From contig SWBL01000222.1 in NCBI GenBank assembly GCA_024195585.1, forward strand, positions 1 to 64,000: DNA of 64,000 nucleotides, in the 5' to 3' direction. This document shows positions 22,373 through 31,741 of the stretch, piece after piece. Position 1 is the first letter of the stretch, and every line of letters starts with the position of its first letter. The position numbers and the translations under genes are program-made. The DNA comes from Aureobasidium sp. EXF-3400 (taxonomy: Eukaryota > Ascomycota > Dothideomycetes > Dothideales > Saccotheciaceae). The notes under the pieces were generated by a model. The model was not told where the DNA came from. It saw only the letters and a program-made list of their open reading frames with translations, and made no database searches.

Positions 22373-23521
22373 ATGCCCGACGGTATCACGGACGCAGAGT
22401 CGGGAATCTCAGGCGGATACAAGGGCGAAAATGCAATTGTCATTCGGGCAATGCTTGCGTTCACCGCTATCGCCTGGTACAATGCCGCCGAGATCATCAT
22501 ACTGGTCCTCGTCGTCTTCAAGCGATACTCTGGTCTATACTTCTGGTCCCTGCTTATCACGGCACTCTCCATAATCCCATATTCTGTTGGCGCATGGTTG
22601 AAACAGGTGGGAGAAGGCAATGCCTTGGGAATGATCATCCTATCGAGCATAGGATGGGTTGTCCTAGTTCCGGGCTCGAGCATGGTCTTATACTCTCGAC
22701 TACATTGCATCACTCAAAACCGCAAGTTGCTCAGGGGCATACTCTGGATGATTATCATCAACGCAGTCGTCCTCACTGTCCCAACGAACGTCTTGTCTCT
22801 CGGATCCAACTCCAAGAAATACTACTTGTTTACCTTCGGATACTCCGTCATGGAAAAGATTCAAATGACTGTTTTCTCGCTGCAAGAGCTGATCATCTCG
22901 TTCATCTACCTCGTCGAAGTCCGTCGCATCCTCAAAGTGGTTGATGATGGCCGTTTCCGGAAGATCATGTGGGAACTGGTTGCGATTAACGTCGTAATTA
23001 TCATCCTCGATGTCGCACTTCTTGCCGTCGAATACCTTGGCATGTATCAAATTGAAGTTACGCTCAAGGGAATGTGCTACAGCATCAAGTTGAAACTGGA
23101 ATTCGGTGTCTTGTCAAAACTGGTCAAGATAGCCACAGCTCGCCAGGGTGTTTACGATCTGCAAACTGGATCTGACAGCTCCGACCCGAAGAGCACCTTG
23201 ACATATCAAGGTCAGAGCTCTTGGCTGACAGGTGTTTCTGCCTCACCGCCCACATTGAGCACATTGCCTTCGAACACAACGTACAGCACTACGAAGCGTA
23301 ACAGCACATGGGGAAACATTTGGGCCACCAGCAATCCCTTCTCCTCGGCCCACTCGGAGGTACAAAAGCGACATCGCGACTTTGAAGCCACGGTAACATT
23401 CTCGCAGACAGAACCTATGCCGAAACCAAGTCCTATCGCCGAATACATCTCACACCCGCCCGCTGTTGTCACCTCGAGGCGTTCATCAACCGAAGATCTG
23501 TACCCCGGACGACTTGGATGA
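22373..23521 (+). CDS. Seven-helix integral membrane protein (DUF7703-type)
   Basis: A 382-residue single-exon membrane protein. Seven hydrophobic segments fill residues about 22-250, with landmarks AWYNAAEIIIL, GLYFWSLLIT and MEKIQMTVFSLQE. A cytoplasmic Ser/Thr/Pro-rich tail of about 120 residues follows. The topology and landmarks match an ascomycete family of receptor-like membrane proteins that I know as DUF7703; the Pfam name is from memory. It resembles a GPCR in topology, but ligand and partner are unknown. The chosen ATG directly precedes a short polar N-terminus and helix 1. Confidence 0.8.
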   Translation: MPDGITDAESGISGGYKGENAIVIRAMLAFTAIAWYNAAEIIILVLVVFKRYSGLYFWSLLITALSIIPYSVGAWLKQVGEGNALGMIILSSIGWVVLVPGSSMVLYSRLHCITQNRKLLRGILWMIIINAVVLTVPTNVLSLGSNSKKYYLFTFGYSVMEKIQMTVFSLQELIISFIYLVEVRRILKVVDDGRFRKIMWELVAINVVIIILDVALLAVEYLGMYQIEVTLKGMCYSIKLKLEFGVLSKLVKIATARQGVYDLQTGSDSSDPKSTLTYQGQSSWLTGVSASPPTLSTLPSNTTYSTTKRNSTWGNIWATSNPFSSAHSEVQKRHRDFEATVTFSQTEPMPKPSPIAEYISHPPAVVTSRRSSTEDLYPGRLG

Positions 23522-24198
23522 ATGACGGGGTGAGATCTTTGAGGACTCAATGGCTGGCGATACGATATACCTCCTTCCCACGTGCCAGGTTCTGTCACTT
23601 TCACTTCGCTCTCGCGACAACACTTAGACGGCGCTGAAGCTATCAAAGTGCACAGTTCCTTCTAGGTAGTAGTAACGTCCATAGAGAGGCGACAACAGCA
23701 CGACCCTTGGTGGAAACTTCCTATCTACCAAAAGATCTGTGCATTCCTATAGCTGTCTGCGAAACAGATCTTTGCGCATGAGGTACCACAAGTCAGCGAT
23801 ATCTCCGCGCGCAGTTGTCAGGCACACAGTCAGGTGCAAACACGCATGGTTGCTTCTCAGCCGGAGACCGCATCCATGGAGGTACGACAAAATCCAGTTC
23901 TCCTTGGGCCTTGACTTATTCTTGAGAGTTGTGTGCAAGTCTGCAGATGGTTTATCGCTCCAAGCCACCTGAGATGGGAAAGGAGGTATTATGATCTAAT
24001 GCATGGCAACCTTCACTTACAAATTCACCTCTCACTTTGTGTCCGCATCACTCTTCAGTCTACACTAGCAAAGAACCTTCAGTCTAGCGGCTTCGACTGT
24101 GATAGAAGTCAGCCTCTCTTGCGCTTCTGTTATGCTGTCGTGGCTACACAGCAACAACACAAAGGTCCCAACCAACCACCAACACCTCAACATCAAAC
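23522..24198. other. Intergenic region
   Basis: About 680 bp between two plus-strand genes, presumably 3' flank plus promoter. No recognisable feature. Confidence 0.35.
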
Positions 24199-24742
24199 AT
24201 GTCATCAACCGCGGATTGCACGTCTCCAGCTGAAAGCAAGCGCTGCTCATGCTGCGCGTCCAACAGACCACTCGACTGGTTTCAAAGCGGAGCTCCAGGC
24301 AACCATGGCCTGGTAGGTACACCAATGAAGACCTGCAAGCAGTGCAGAGTATGTATACTTACCCTTGTATCTGTATTATCGAGTGTTTACACAAGCTCAG
24401 GAAAGGCTAGCCGCAATCAGAAAACACAGCCGTGAAGCAAAAGCTGCAGCAAAAGCTGCCACAAAAGCTGCCGCAAAACCAACCGAACCTCGTCCCGTCC
24501 AGGAGTATCAGCTCGCAGCCAAGAAACCGACACCTCACTTGCTGGGTAGACCAGGCGCGAGCACATCTACAGCCAGCTCACAGGACGTTGAGTTCAAGAA
24601 GATGCAGCACTCATTCGAGGCCGTCAAATTGCTTGATCAGGACGAGATCAATGCCGCTGCCAACCTGTTGTTGGAGCAGATTGAAGATTCTGAGGAAAGT
24701 GACGATGACGATGATGTTATCTGCGAAACGGGCAAGATATGA
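24199..24742 (+). CDS. Small Cys-motif (possible zinc-binding) protein with acidic tail
   Basis: A predicted 163-residue protein from exons 24199-24348 and 24401-24742 (492 nt, in frame). Near the N-terminus the motif CSCC, then RPLDWFQSG, then CKQCRERLA forms a paired-Cys arrangement that could bind one zinc ion. Similar short Cys motifs followed by a Lys/Ala-rich region occur in unnamed ascomycete proteins. An AKAAAKAA stretch follows, and the C-terminus is acidic (EESDDDDD). The 52 bp intron carries GTATGT and CTCAG. The function is unknown; a nucleic-acid-associated role is only a guess. Confidence 0.7.
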
Positions 24743-24909
24743 AGAAGAACCGAAAATGCATCATTCAATATCGTTATTATACCCCCAACTCCCCTTGTAT
24801 ACCCACCATTTACTCCTTTGCGTGTAGCTTTAGTACCAAGCCTTTAATCTAGCAGATGCATCTCAAACGTGCAATTCTTGCACCCCAATCATACTCACAT
24901 TTGCAACCC

Positions 24910-26129
24910 TCAGCCTACACGTCTGGGACTAGCAGTCTCCTCAACATGCCTGTTCTTCTTCGCCAGCAATGGCGTCCTCTCATTACCCTCCTCATTCTCA
25001 GTAGGTCCAGTAGCAGCAAAACTGTTCCAAGAAGCCAATTGCGGTCTCAAAGCCCTCGTGCTAGGCGACTCTGACACATCGCGTCTGGATGAGTTTCCAG
25101 TGGAAGTAGCATCTGCACGGCGAGCTTTGCGATTGTCGCGAACCATATAGACGACAGCAGTCACGATGAGAATCAATTGCATGATACCGACCAGGACATA
25201 GACGATCCAGACAGACCAGCCTGAGATACCAAGACGAATGATCATGTTAACACCGAAAATCCATGTATACTATTCATCAAAAAGTCAGTCTTGCACAGCT
25301 TCTTCAATGCAGAGGTGGAACTTACAGGCGCACCCATACAAATACTCGCCAAACTCAAACTTCCAAGGTGTCCGAGATGAATGGTCGTCCACACTTGAGG
25401 CACCCACTGCACACAAGCAAAGCAAGCAACACAGATGCCCAACACATTAGCCCATTCCTGCGAATACCAGGGAAAGCGATTGAGAATGACAGCACTGATA
25501 AGCATTACCGCAAAGGCAAATGCCACAACAATGATTAGCAGCCTGATAGCGCGACGAGCACGGCGGAAAGTGCGATCAGGAGAGGATAGAGAGCGGCGAC
25601 GACCGTGCAGTTCAGCATCAGCTTCTTCTTCTGAGAAATAGACGTAGAGGAACATTCTATCTCCACTCATCAGCATCCCACCCTTTGTAGCACTTTCAGG
25701 GGAAGGAAACTCACATGCACCAAAACAGAGCAACTCCACTAACAACCTGAAAAATCCCCAACAAGCGAGAGATACAGCCAAAGCGAGTGTAATGTCTACA
25801 ACAAGCCATATCCGTTTGACTCGAAGGCAATACCATGATATTTGCCACTGCGCAGGTTCCAGAAAGAGAGCCGAGGAGAATGTAGAGGGTTGAGAGTCCT
25901 TCTGCTGATTTGCGGCCGATGATGCGGGCGAATTGAGGGATGTAGGATATTAGGAGCCATCCTAGAAGTGCGCTGTTTTGTGATGAGTTTGTTAGTGGTT
26001 ATTCGACTCGTATGAGGGTGCGCAGGAAGGAAGGTTATGAACAACATACCATGATGTAGCGAACTGTCCAGTAGAAGGTTCAGACAAGTTCTTGCACTTG
26101 TCCTGTGTGATAGTCGACATGATATCCAT
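24910..26129 (-). CDS. PQ-loop repeat membrane transporter
   Basis: A 342-residue seven-helix protein of the PQ-loop family (cystinosin, Ypq1 and SWEET relatives), whose members often move amino acids or cystine across vacuolar or lysosomal membranes. Exons: 26129-26050, 25972-25715, 25656-25326 and 25269-24910 (1029 nt, in frame). The first PQ motif is YIPQFARIIGRKSAEGLS near residues 37-54. The second is WVPQVWTTIHLGHLGSLS near 197-214. A charged loop (RRRSLSSPDRTFRRARR) separates the two halves. The C-terminal tail is polar and contains TPLLAKK. An alternative start is the internal ATG four codons downstream. Substrate and membrane cannot be read from the sequence. Confidence 0.87.
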
Positions 26130-27160
26130 TATGCACCTGCGTTTTACCGTCTGATAGAGAGATGCGGGGTGGAAGGATAGAAGAAAAGGAACAAAGAGCG
26201 AGGTAAAGTAAAGAATTATAAACCTTCTTCGCCTCTCAAGCAATAAACAAAAATCTTCCTCGGCCTTGTTCAACTTTCGAACAGACTTTTATGATCATCA
26301 AAGCTGTAAACACAAACGTTTAAGGGGGTCGCAGAGGGTCCGCCTGATGCCAACAAAACCCGTACTCGGAGTGATGGAAAGAGAGTTGAACTTTCCAGAG
26401 TCAGGGAGTCATGGAAATAAACAGACGGTAGAAATCTCGACCCCGAAGCATTTTTGGGGGCCACGCGAAACTACACAGTCCGAGTCATTGCAACGTCATG
26501 TACGACCTGAAACCCTCAGATGTTGGCACGACGATGCTGATTGCTTGCATGCAAAAGGGCTTTTCCCACCATCGTAAACGAGAAATGGCTTGCTGACACC
26601 CATGAGGTGCATGTGCGCATCATGAGTGGTTTGTTTTGTCAAAAAGTGCCTCTGCAAAAGAGGAAAGCAGCAGTGAGAGATTTAACTAAACGGGCAATGA
26701 TTCGCGGACACACCCCGTGCCGGCTTCGGGAGATCGTCCCGGACCGTGTGAAGGGGTCTTTGACTTGCTGCCTGTTTTGTGAAATGTATGCAACCTGTGT
26801 GGCTATAAGGATACATGGTATTCTTAAGCAATAGGGTAACACTGCTGAGAAGCGATCTAGTTTAGCATTATCAAGGTGTTCTTCTGATGCAGATGCTATA
26901 GTGCCTCTTCGCAAGTCGCTGTATAACAGACTTCATCCACGCGGGTAGCCTGGTCACGCAAAAAAAGATTCTAGGCCAACCCTCCCGAAGAGACCCCTTG
27001 TTTCTTTCAATTTCGGCTCGTAACTGCGCCTCTCGTTTCAGATTGTGTTCTTCTTGGTATGTTTATTGCTCAAAGTGATTGACCTCATTATTTCATATCT
27101 GTTTGCTGTTTACAATGCCTACTGAAGGCCATGTTTGGTGTCTATACCGTGCTTGAAGAT
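26130..27160. other. Intergenic, about 1 kb
   Basis: Between two minus-strand genes. It contains the PQ-loop gene promoter and the aldehyde dehydrogenase 3' flank. Short frames here lack domains and splice context. Confidence 0.4.
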
Positions 27161-28775
27161 TTACAGCTTGCTCTTGTATAGATGGATAACGTGAGGGTTG
27201 CAGTAGGAAATCAGACCCTGTGTACCCCACTCACCGCCAATACCACTTTCCTTGTGGCCAGAGAACATGCTATGAATCAGTCAGTATGATTTTCCAAAAG
27301 ATAATTGAAGGTGTCACTTACGCTTGAGGGGTGGGCTTCTCGAATGAGTTGATCCAGACACTGCCAGCCTGCAGACGGAGAGCAATACGCTCGGCGGCCT
27401 TTTCATCCTTACTCCAGACGCAAGCACCCAGACCGGCGTTGCTGTCGTTGGCACGAGCAATGACCTCCTCCTCATCAGAGTAAGGCTGGACGGGAACGAT
27501 AAGACCGAATTGTTCTTCCTGGATGATCTTGCTGTCGTTGGGAGGGTTGTCGATGATGGCGGGCTGAAGCCAGTAACCGTCCTTCTTCTCGACATCACCA
27601 CTGCCGGCAATGAAGTTGTAGCCCTTGTCCTTGCTGTCTTGGAAGAAAGTCTTGACCTTCTCATACTGCATCTGGTTCTGGATAGGACCGAGCATGGCGC
27701 CCTCCTCGTCGGGTGTGCCGACCTTGAGGCTGGCAGCAACCTTGGCCATTGCGTCGACCATGGGCCTGTAGATCTTCTCGTGGATGTAGATACGCTTGGT
27801 GGCAACGCAAACCTGGTAAAGAAGTTAGCATTCAGAAGACACAGCAGGGATCATTCAACATACTTGACCACTGTTCTGGAAGGCGCCCATGACAAGCTGA
27901 GGAGCAGTAGCCTCAATGTCAACATCCTCTCTCACGATACTGGCATCGTTGCCTCCAAGCTCAAGGGTCACACGCTTGAGGGTCTTGCTGCAAGCAGCCA
28001 TGATCTTCTTTCCAGTGGCAATGCTACCAGTGAAACTGATCTTGGCAATGCCGGGGTGCTCGGTGAACATGGGACCAAGCTTGTCATCACCACCGAGGAC
28101 CTGAACGACACCAGGAGGGAAGATGGTCTGGGCCAGCTCAATTGCCTTCAACGAGGTGTAAGGAGTGAAAGGTGAAGGCTTGACGATGATGGTGCATCCG
28201 GTAAGCAGAGCAGGGGCAATCTTGCCGAACGAGAGAACCAGAGGGAACTAAAGAGACACTGTTAGCAACATGCTAGTTTTCATCAACACAGAAGAGGAAT
28301 CACATACGTTCCAAGGGCAGATGGCGCCAACAACACCGAGGGGCATGTATCTTGTGGTCATAATCTTCTCGTCGTCCTCAATTCTCTCCTCGGGGATGCT
28401 CAGAGACACATGGTGATCAAACCATGCACCAACAGCACCGACCTCCATGGCGGCGAACTGTCTCGGCTTTCCAGTCTCCTTGCACAGCAGTGTGGTGAAC
28501 TCTTCCTGGTAACCGCTCCAGAGTTCACGGAAGTTCTTCAAGAGTTCCTTGCGCTCCTCGATGGGCTTGACACTCCATGACTCGAATGCCTTCTGTGCAG
28601 CAGCGACAGCCTCATCGACATCTGCCTGGTTGGCAATTGGCACGTCCCAGAGCTTCTCGCCGGTTGCAGGGTTGACACCTTGATGGTAGTTGTCTGACTT
28701 TGTGTGTGCCTTGCCATTGATGATGTTGGCGAACTCAGAGTCGAACGAGATGTTTGCGGTCTTTCCGGGCGACAT
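27161..28775 (-). CDS. NAD(P)-dependent aldehyde dehydrogenase
   Basis: A 483-residue ALDH that oxidises aldehydes to carboxylic acids. Exons: 28775-28308, 28247-27864, 27812-27322 and 27269-27161 (1452 nt, in frame). Family landmarks are all present: PWNFPL, the nucleotide-binding FTGSIATGK, the general base Glu in VTLELGGND (E252), the nucleophile in FQNSGQVC (C286), and EEQFGLIVP. There is no mitochondrial or peroxisomal targeting signal, so a cytosolic enzyme is likely. The length matches the usual 480-500. The C-terminus ends IHLYKSKL. The SKL end is a canonical PTS1 peroxisomal signal, so peroxisomal import is possible after all and conflicts with a purely cytosolic reading. The substrate is not predictable. 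Confidence 0.93.
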
Positions 28776-29569
28776 GATGGGCGTTGGTGTTTTGGTTTGT
28801 GTTGTGGAGAAGAAGAGAAAATATTTTGGTCTCAGAAGGGAGATTCAGCAGACTATAAGAGCAATTGACCAGCAATAATGATCATATAATTTATGGGTCC
28901 AAGTAACCGAGGGACGAGCACTAGCGCGGTGTCAGGCCTCCTTGATACCCAGCGGTCACTTCCAAGACCATACCAACGAATCCTCCCGCGCTTCACTTAT
29001 GAACAAGTGGCCATTGGAGAGGCACAGCAAATTCTAGATTCACAGACCTCTTGATTGAACACGAATGTCTGACTCACTCTGACTACACACCGCTATTGTT
29101 ATAGGAAACTTCGAGTCTAAAAGATTATGTGCAACAGACCAATGTTCGAAGATGCGGGACAGGAGATGACTCCATCAACCCCGCACCCACCCCATACCCC
29201 TCCTTTATCATCTGCCGTGCATGGGCTGTGTTTTTTCGCCTGCAAACTCGGCAAGGGTCCAGAACTGTTGGGTGCTTGATCTGCCGTATCCGTAGATCTA
29301 CTTTAACGTGATATACCATGGTAACCATTTCTAGCGAGCCTAGGCGAAGTTCAATCAATTATCACGAGAAGGTCATATAGCCGAGCGGCCATAGACGTTC
29401 ATGCTTTCACCTCGCTGCTTTGTAATAGCTTAACGAGAGCTTACGTTACACATGGGACCTGGTGTGAGTATGTTTTGCATTAAATCGTGGATCTGACATA
29501 AGAGCAACGCTAAAAGAACAACAAGAAAGCAAAAAGCATGCAGGGGTATCGAGGGTTAGGAGAAAGCCG
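28776..29569. other. Intergenic, upstream of aldehyde dehydrogenase
   Basis: This is the promoter side of the aldehyde dehydrogenase and the 3' flank of the next minus-strand gene. A tRNA-like string near 29384-29400 was considered and rejected. No gene is seen. Confidence 0.35.
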
Positions 29570-30682
29570 CTAGAAGTAGTTCCTGTATTCACAGAGACAC
29601 ACATCCTCAGCTGGTTGAGCACTAAAGACATCGGTGATCTGGGCTCCGATAGCGCCATTCGTCGTGTAATAGCAAGTTGGCGTGTTCTGACCGCCAGGGC
29701 TTACAAGCTCAACCTGGACGGCGTATGGCCACAGGGTGTAACTCGCATTGTTGCCGGTGTAGGTATAGTGCTGAGCGAAGGTGTCATCGAGGTGCAGTGT
29801 TCCAATGACTTGGGTCTGGTTGAAAAAGCAAACAGTAGCCCTGTTGTCTGCGGTAATGTTGGAGGCTGGGATGATCTTCTGAGATATGTTTGCCGCAAAG
29901 GTATAGCGCGGAGATGTGTCGTTGATAAAGGTTAAAGGAGTCGAGTCGAAGGCGATGCTAAAGGGGTTGTTGGATGCGGTAATGGTCAAGTTTGCAGCGA
30001 CCCCTTCGGCGGACGTGGACAAGTCGCTGCTGTTGGTAGCATATGAGGCAGATGAATTGGACAGAAGCCAGTTGAAGGTTGCCAGGGAAGCGCTGGCGGA
30101 CTGATCAAATGTGGGACCTGGGAAGCAGCGCCAGGTGTTGGGATCTGAGGTACAGTTCGTTTCAATGGTACGCAAGGCCGTAACAAGACTGTATTCGCCC
30201 ACAGGATATGCCAATTGCGATGGTGTGCTCTTGTCTGGTTCTGCTGTGGATGATCCACTTTGGCCTTTGCCTCCTCCTCCTCCTCCACCTCCTCCACGAG
30301 TCAAGCCTACACCCAGGCCTATTCCCAGACCAATGGCGATCAGGGCTACCAGGACCAGAAAGCCGATTCTTTTGCATCCTCCCCTCTTGCGCACGACGGG
30401 ACCAATGGCGACGAGCTTGTCTCCGTCCAGAGGGTCGTTGTGCAGAACGTAGGGCGGGGGCATAGTGTCATGACTGGTGCGCGGTATGGTCCGGGCCATG
30501 TGGGTACTGTCGCTCCATCGGCTGACGACTCTCGGCGATGGCGACGACATGGATTGAGAGGACGCCCGATCAGAGACGACAGCAGAGAGGCGCTGGCCAG
30601 CGGTTGTTGAGATGCGACGAGGTGGAGGCGACTGGAGTGCCGAGGATGGGTTCGGTGCGAAGGGACCGCGAAAGACGTCCAT
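29570..30682 (-). CDS. Type II single-pass membrane glycoprotein, function unknown
   Basis: A 370-residue protein starting at the ATG at 30682 (MDVFRGPF). Residues 1-100 are Ser/Pro-rich and cytoplasmic. One membrane helix at about 105-130 (IGFLVLVALIAIGLGIGLG) is preceded by the basic RKRGGCKR. A run of nine Gly follows, then an extracellular domain with about ten N-glycosylation sequons and several Cys (TNCTSDPN, WRCFPGP, TCYYTTN, CLCEY). This layout occurs in unnamed ascomycete surface proteins. The reading frame continues 23 codons upstream without an ATG. A branch point and CTGCAG acceptor at 30755-30765 indicate an intron just upstream, in the leader or joining an unseen first exon. Confidence 0.75.
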   Translation of the reverse strand: MDVFRGPFAPNPSSALQSPPPRRISTTAGQRLSAVVSDRASSQSMSSPSPRVVSRWSDSTHMARTIPRTSHDTMPPPYVLHNDPLDGDKLVAIGPVVRKRGGCKRIGFLVLVALIAIGLGIGLGVGLTRGGGGGGGGGKGQSGSSTAEPDKSTPSQLAYPVGEYSLVTALRTIETNCTSDPNTWRCFPGPTFDQSASASLATFNWLLSNSSASYATNSSDLSTSAEGVAANLTITASNNPFSIAFDSTPLTFINDTSPRYTFAANISQKIIPASNITADNRATVCFFNQTQVIGTLHLDDTFAQHYTYTGNNASYTLWPYAVQVELVSPGGQNTPTCYYTTNGAIGAQITDVFSAQPAEDVCLCEYRNYF

Positions 30683-31741
30683 GTCGTTCCTGCTAACAAA
30701 GCCGTTGTACCGTTTGCTGCATGTCTTGGTGCATGAACACGTTCGAGACAAGGCCTGCAGTTAGCATATGATACAGAGTCTACCACCTTGCGGGTGCGCT
30801 TGTGGTTTAATAGGAGGCTCCATCCAGATCTACTATTGGCCCAAGACCTCAACGGCTCCTTCGCGAGTAGCCTACCGCTCTAGCCTATTTCCCTCAGCTT
30901 CGCAAATCCTTTCGCGAGCTATCGAACGCAATCCCATACAGCTGGAGCCAGACTTGCTCCAACAGGGAAATGCACACAAGTCATAGCCTGCGAACACATC
31001 TGAAGCCGTACAGATTGCGGTCGCTATCTGTTGCGGCGACAAGTTTACGGCTGATCTGCTGAGAGCCTGCACATGCTCCTGACATTCGGATCCTGGGAGG
31101 TTCAACTTGCCTTCTGCCACCGTTCATTGACTCATCTTCTGCCTCATCACTTCAGGACGGAACCAACTGCCAAAAATCCTAGTAGCTACTCGAGAGTATC
31201 TGCTTCTATTCACTCTTATGCTGAGTCTTGCATCCTTCCAACACTCAAGCCAGCGGTGATTTCCGGAGCTTGGCACATTTCCAAAACCAAATGTCGAATC
31301 ATCCTCATCTGCTTGACTCCCTATCACCAACCCATATCAAAAACCCCATCATCAAAAGCTAGGTAGAAATTCTTCTCATGTCTCCATTTTCCAAAAGTTG
31401 TTCTTCAGAAAGAAAAATCACTGGCACCGCACGATCGAGTGCTCTAAATACATATTGTCAATACCCTCTGCCTCCTGCTTGATCTCACATTCTTGGTCAC
31501 TTTGCCGTCACTTTGTTCACGATTTGACCTCACCTTTTCCATCACTTTGTTCACGATTTGACCTCACTTTCTCCGTCACTTTATCTGCCATTCGGCTTCA
31601 CTCTGTTGCCTGAGACCTCTCACTGTAAAGTCCATCAGTGAAAGTCCTCCTGACCTGCCGTACGGTCGGTTATACTTGCCATTTCTTCTTCTTCTTCTTC
31701 TTGTCGATCGTCAATCCGACTTGGCAACTTTAACCGACATC
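30683..31741. other. Divergent intergenic region, type II protein / Clr2-like
   Basis: This holds the two promoters and leaders. It contains an intron acceptor for the minus-strand gene (30755), a 34 bp tandem repeat (31507-31574) and a TTC run (about 31682-31701) close to the Clr2-like start. Confidence 0.5.
31507..31590 (+). repeat. 34 bp tandem direct repeat
   Basis: Two nearly identical 34 bp units (31507-31540 and 31541-31574) with the core CACTTTGTTCACGATTTGAC. A partly degenerate third copy starts at 31575. The repeat lies about 150-230 bp upstream of the Clr2-like start codon. Confidence 0.85.

Noticed and set aside
29384..29440. tRNA-like string resembling a Leu/Ser tRNA 5' half
   Set aside because: No matching T-arm box or acceptor stem downstream.
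30755..30786. Short intron joining an upstream ATG exon (near 30830) to the type II membrane protein
   Set aside because: The intron would be only 32 bp and the exon phases do not match.
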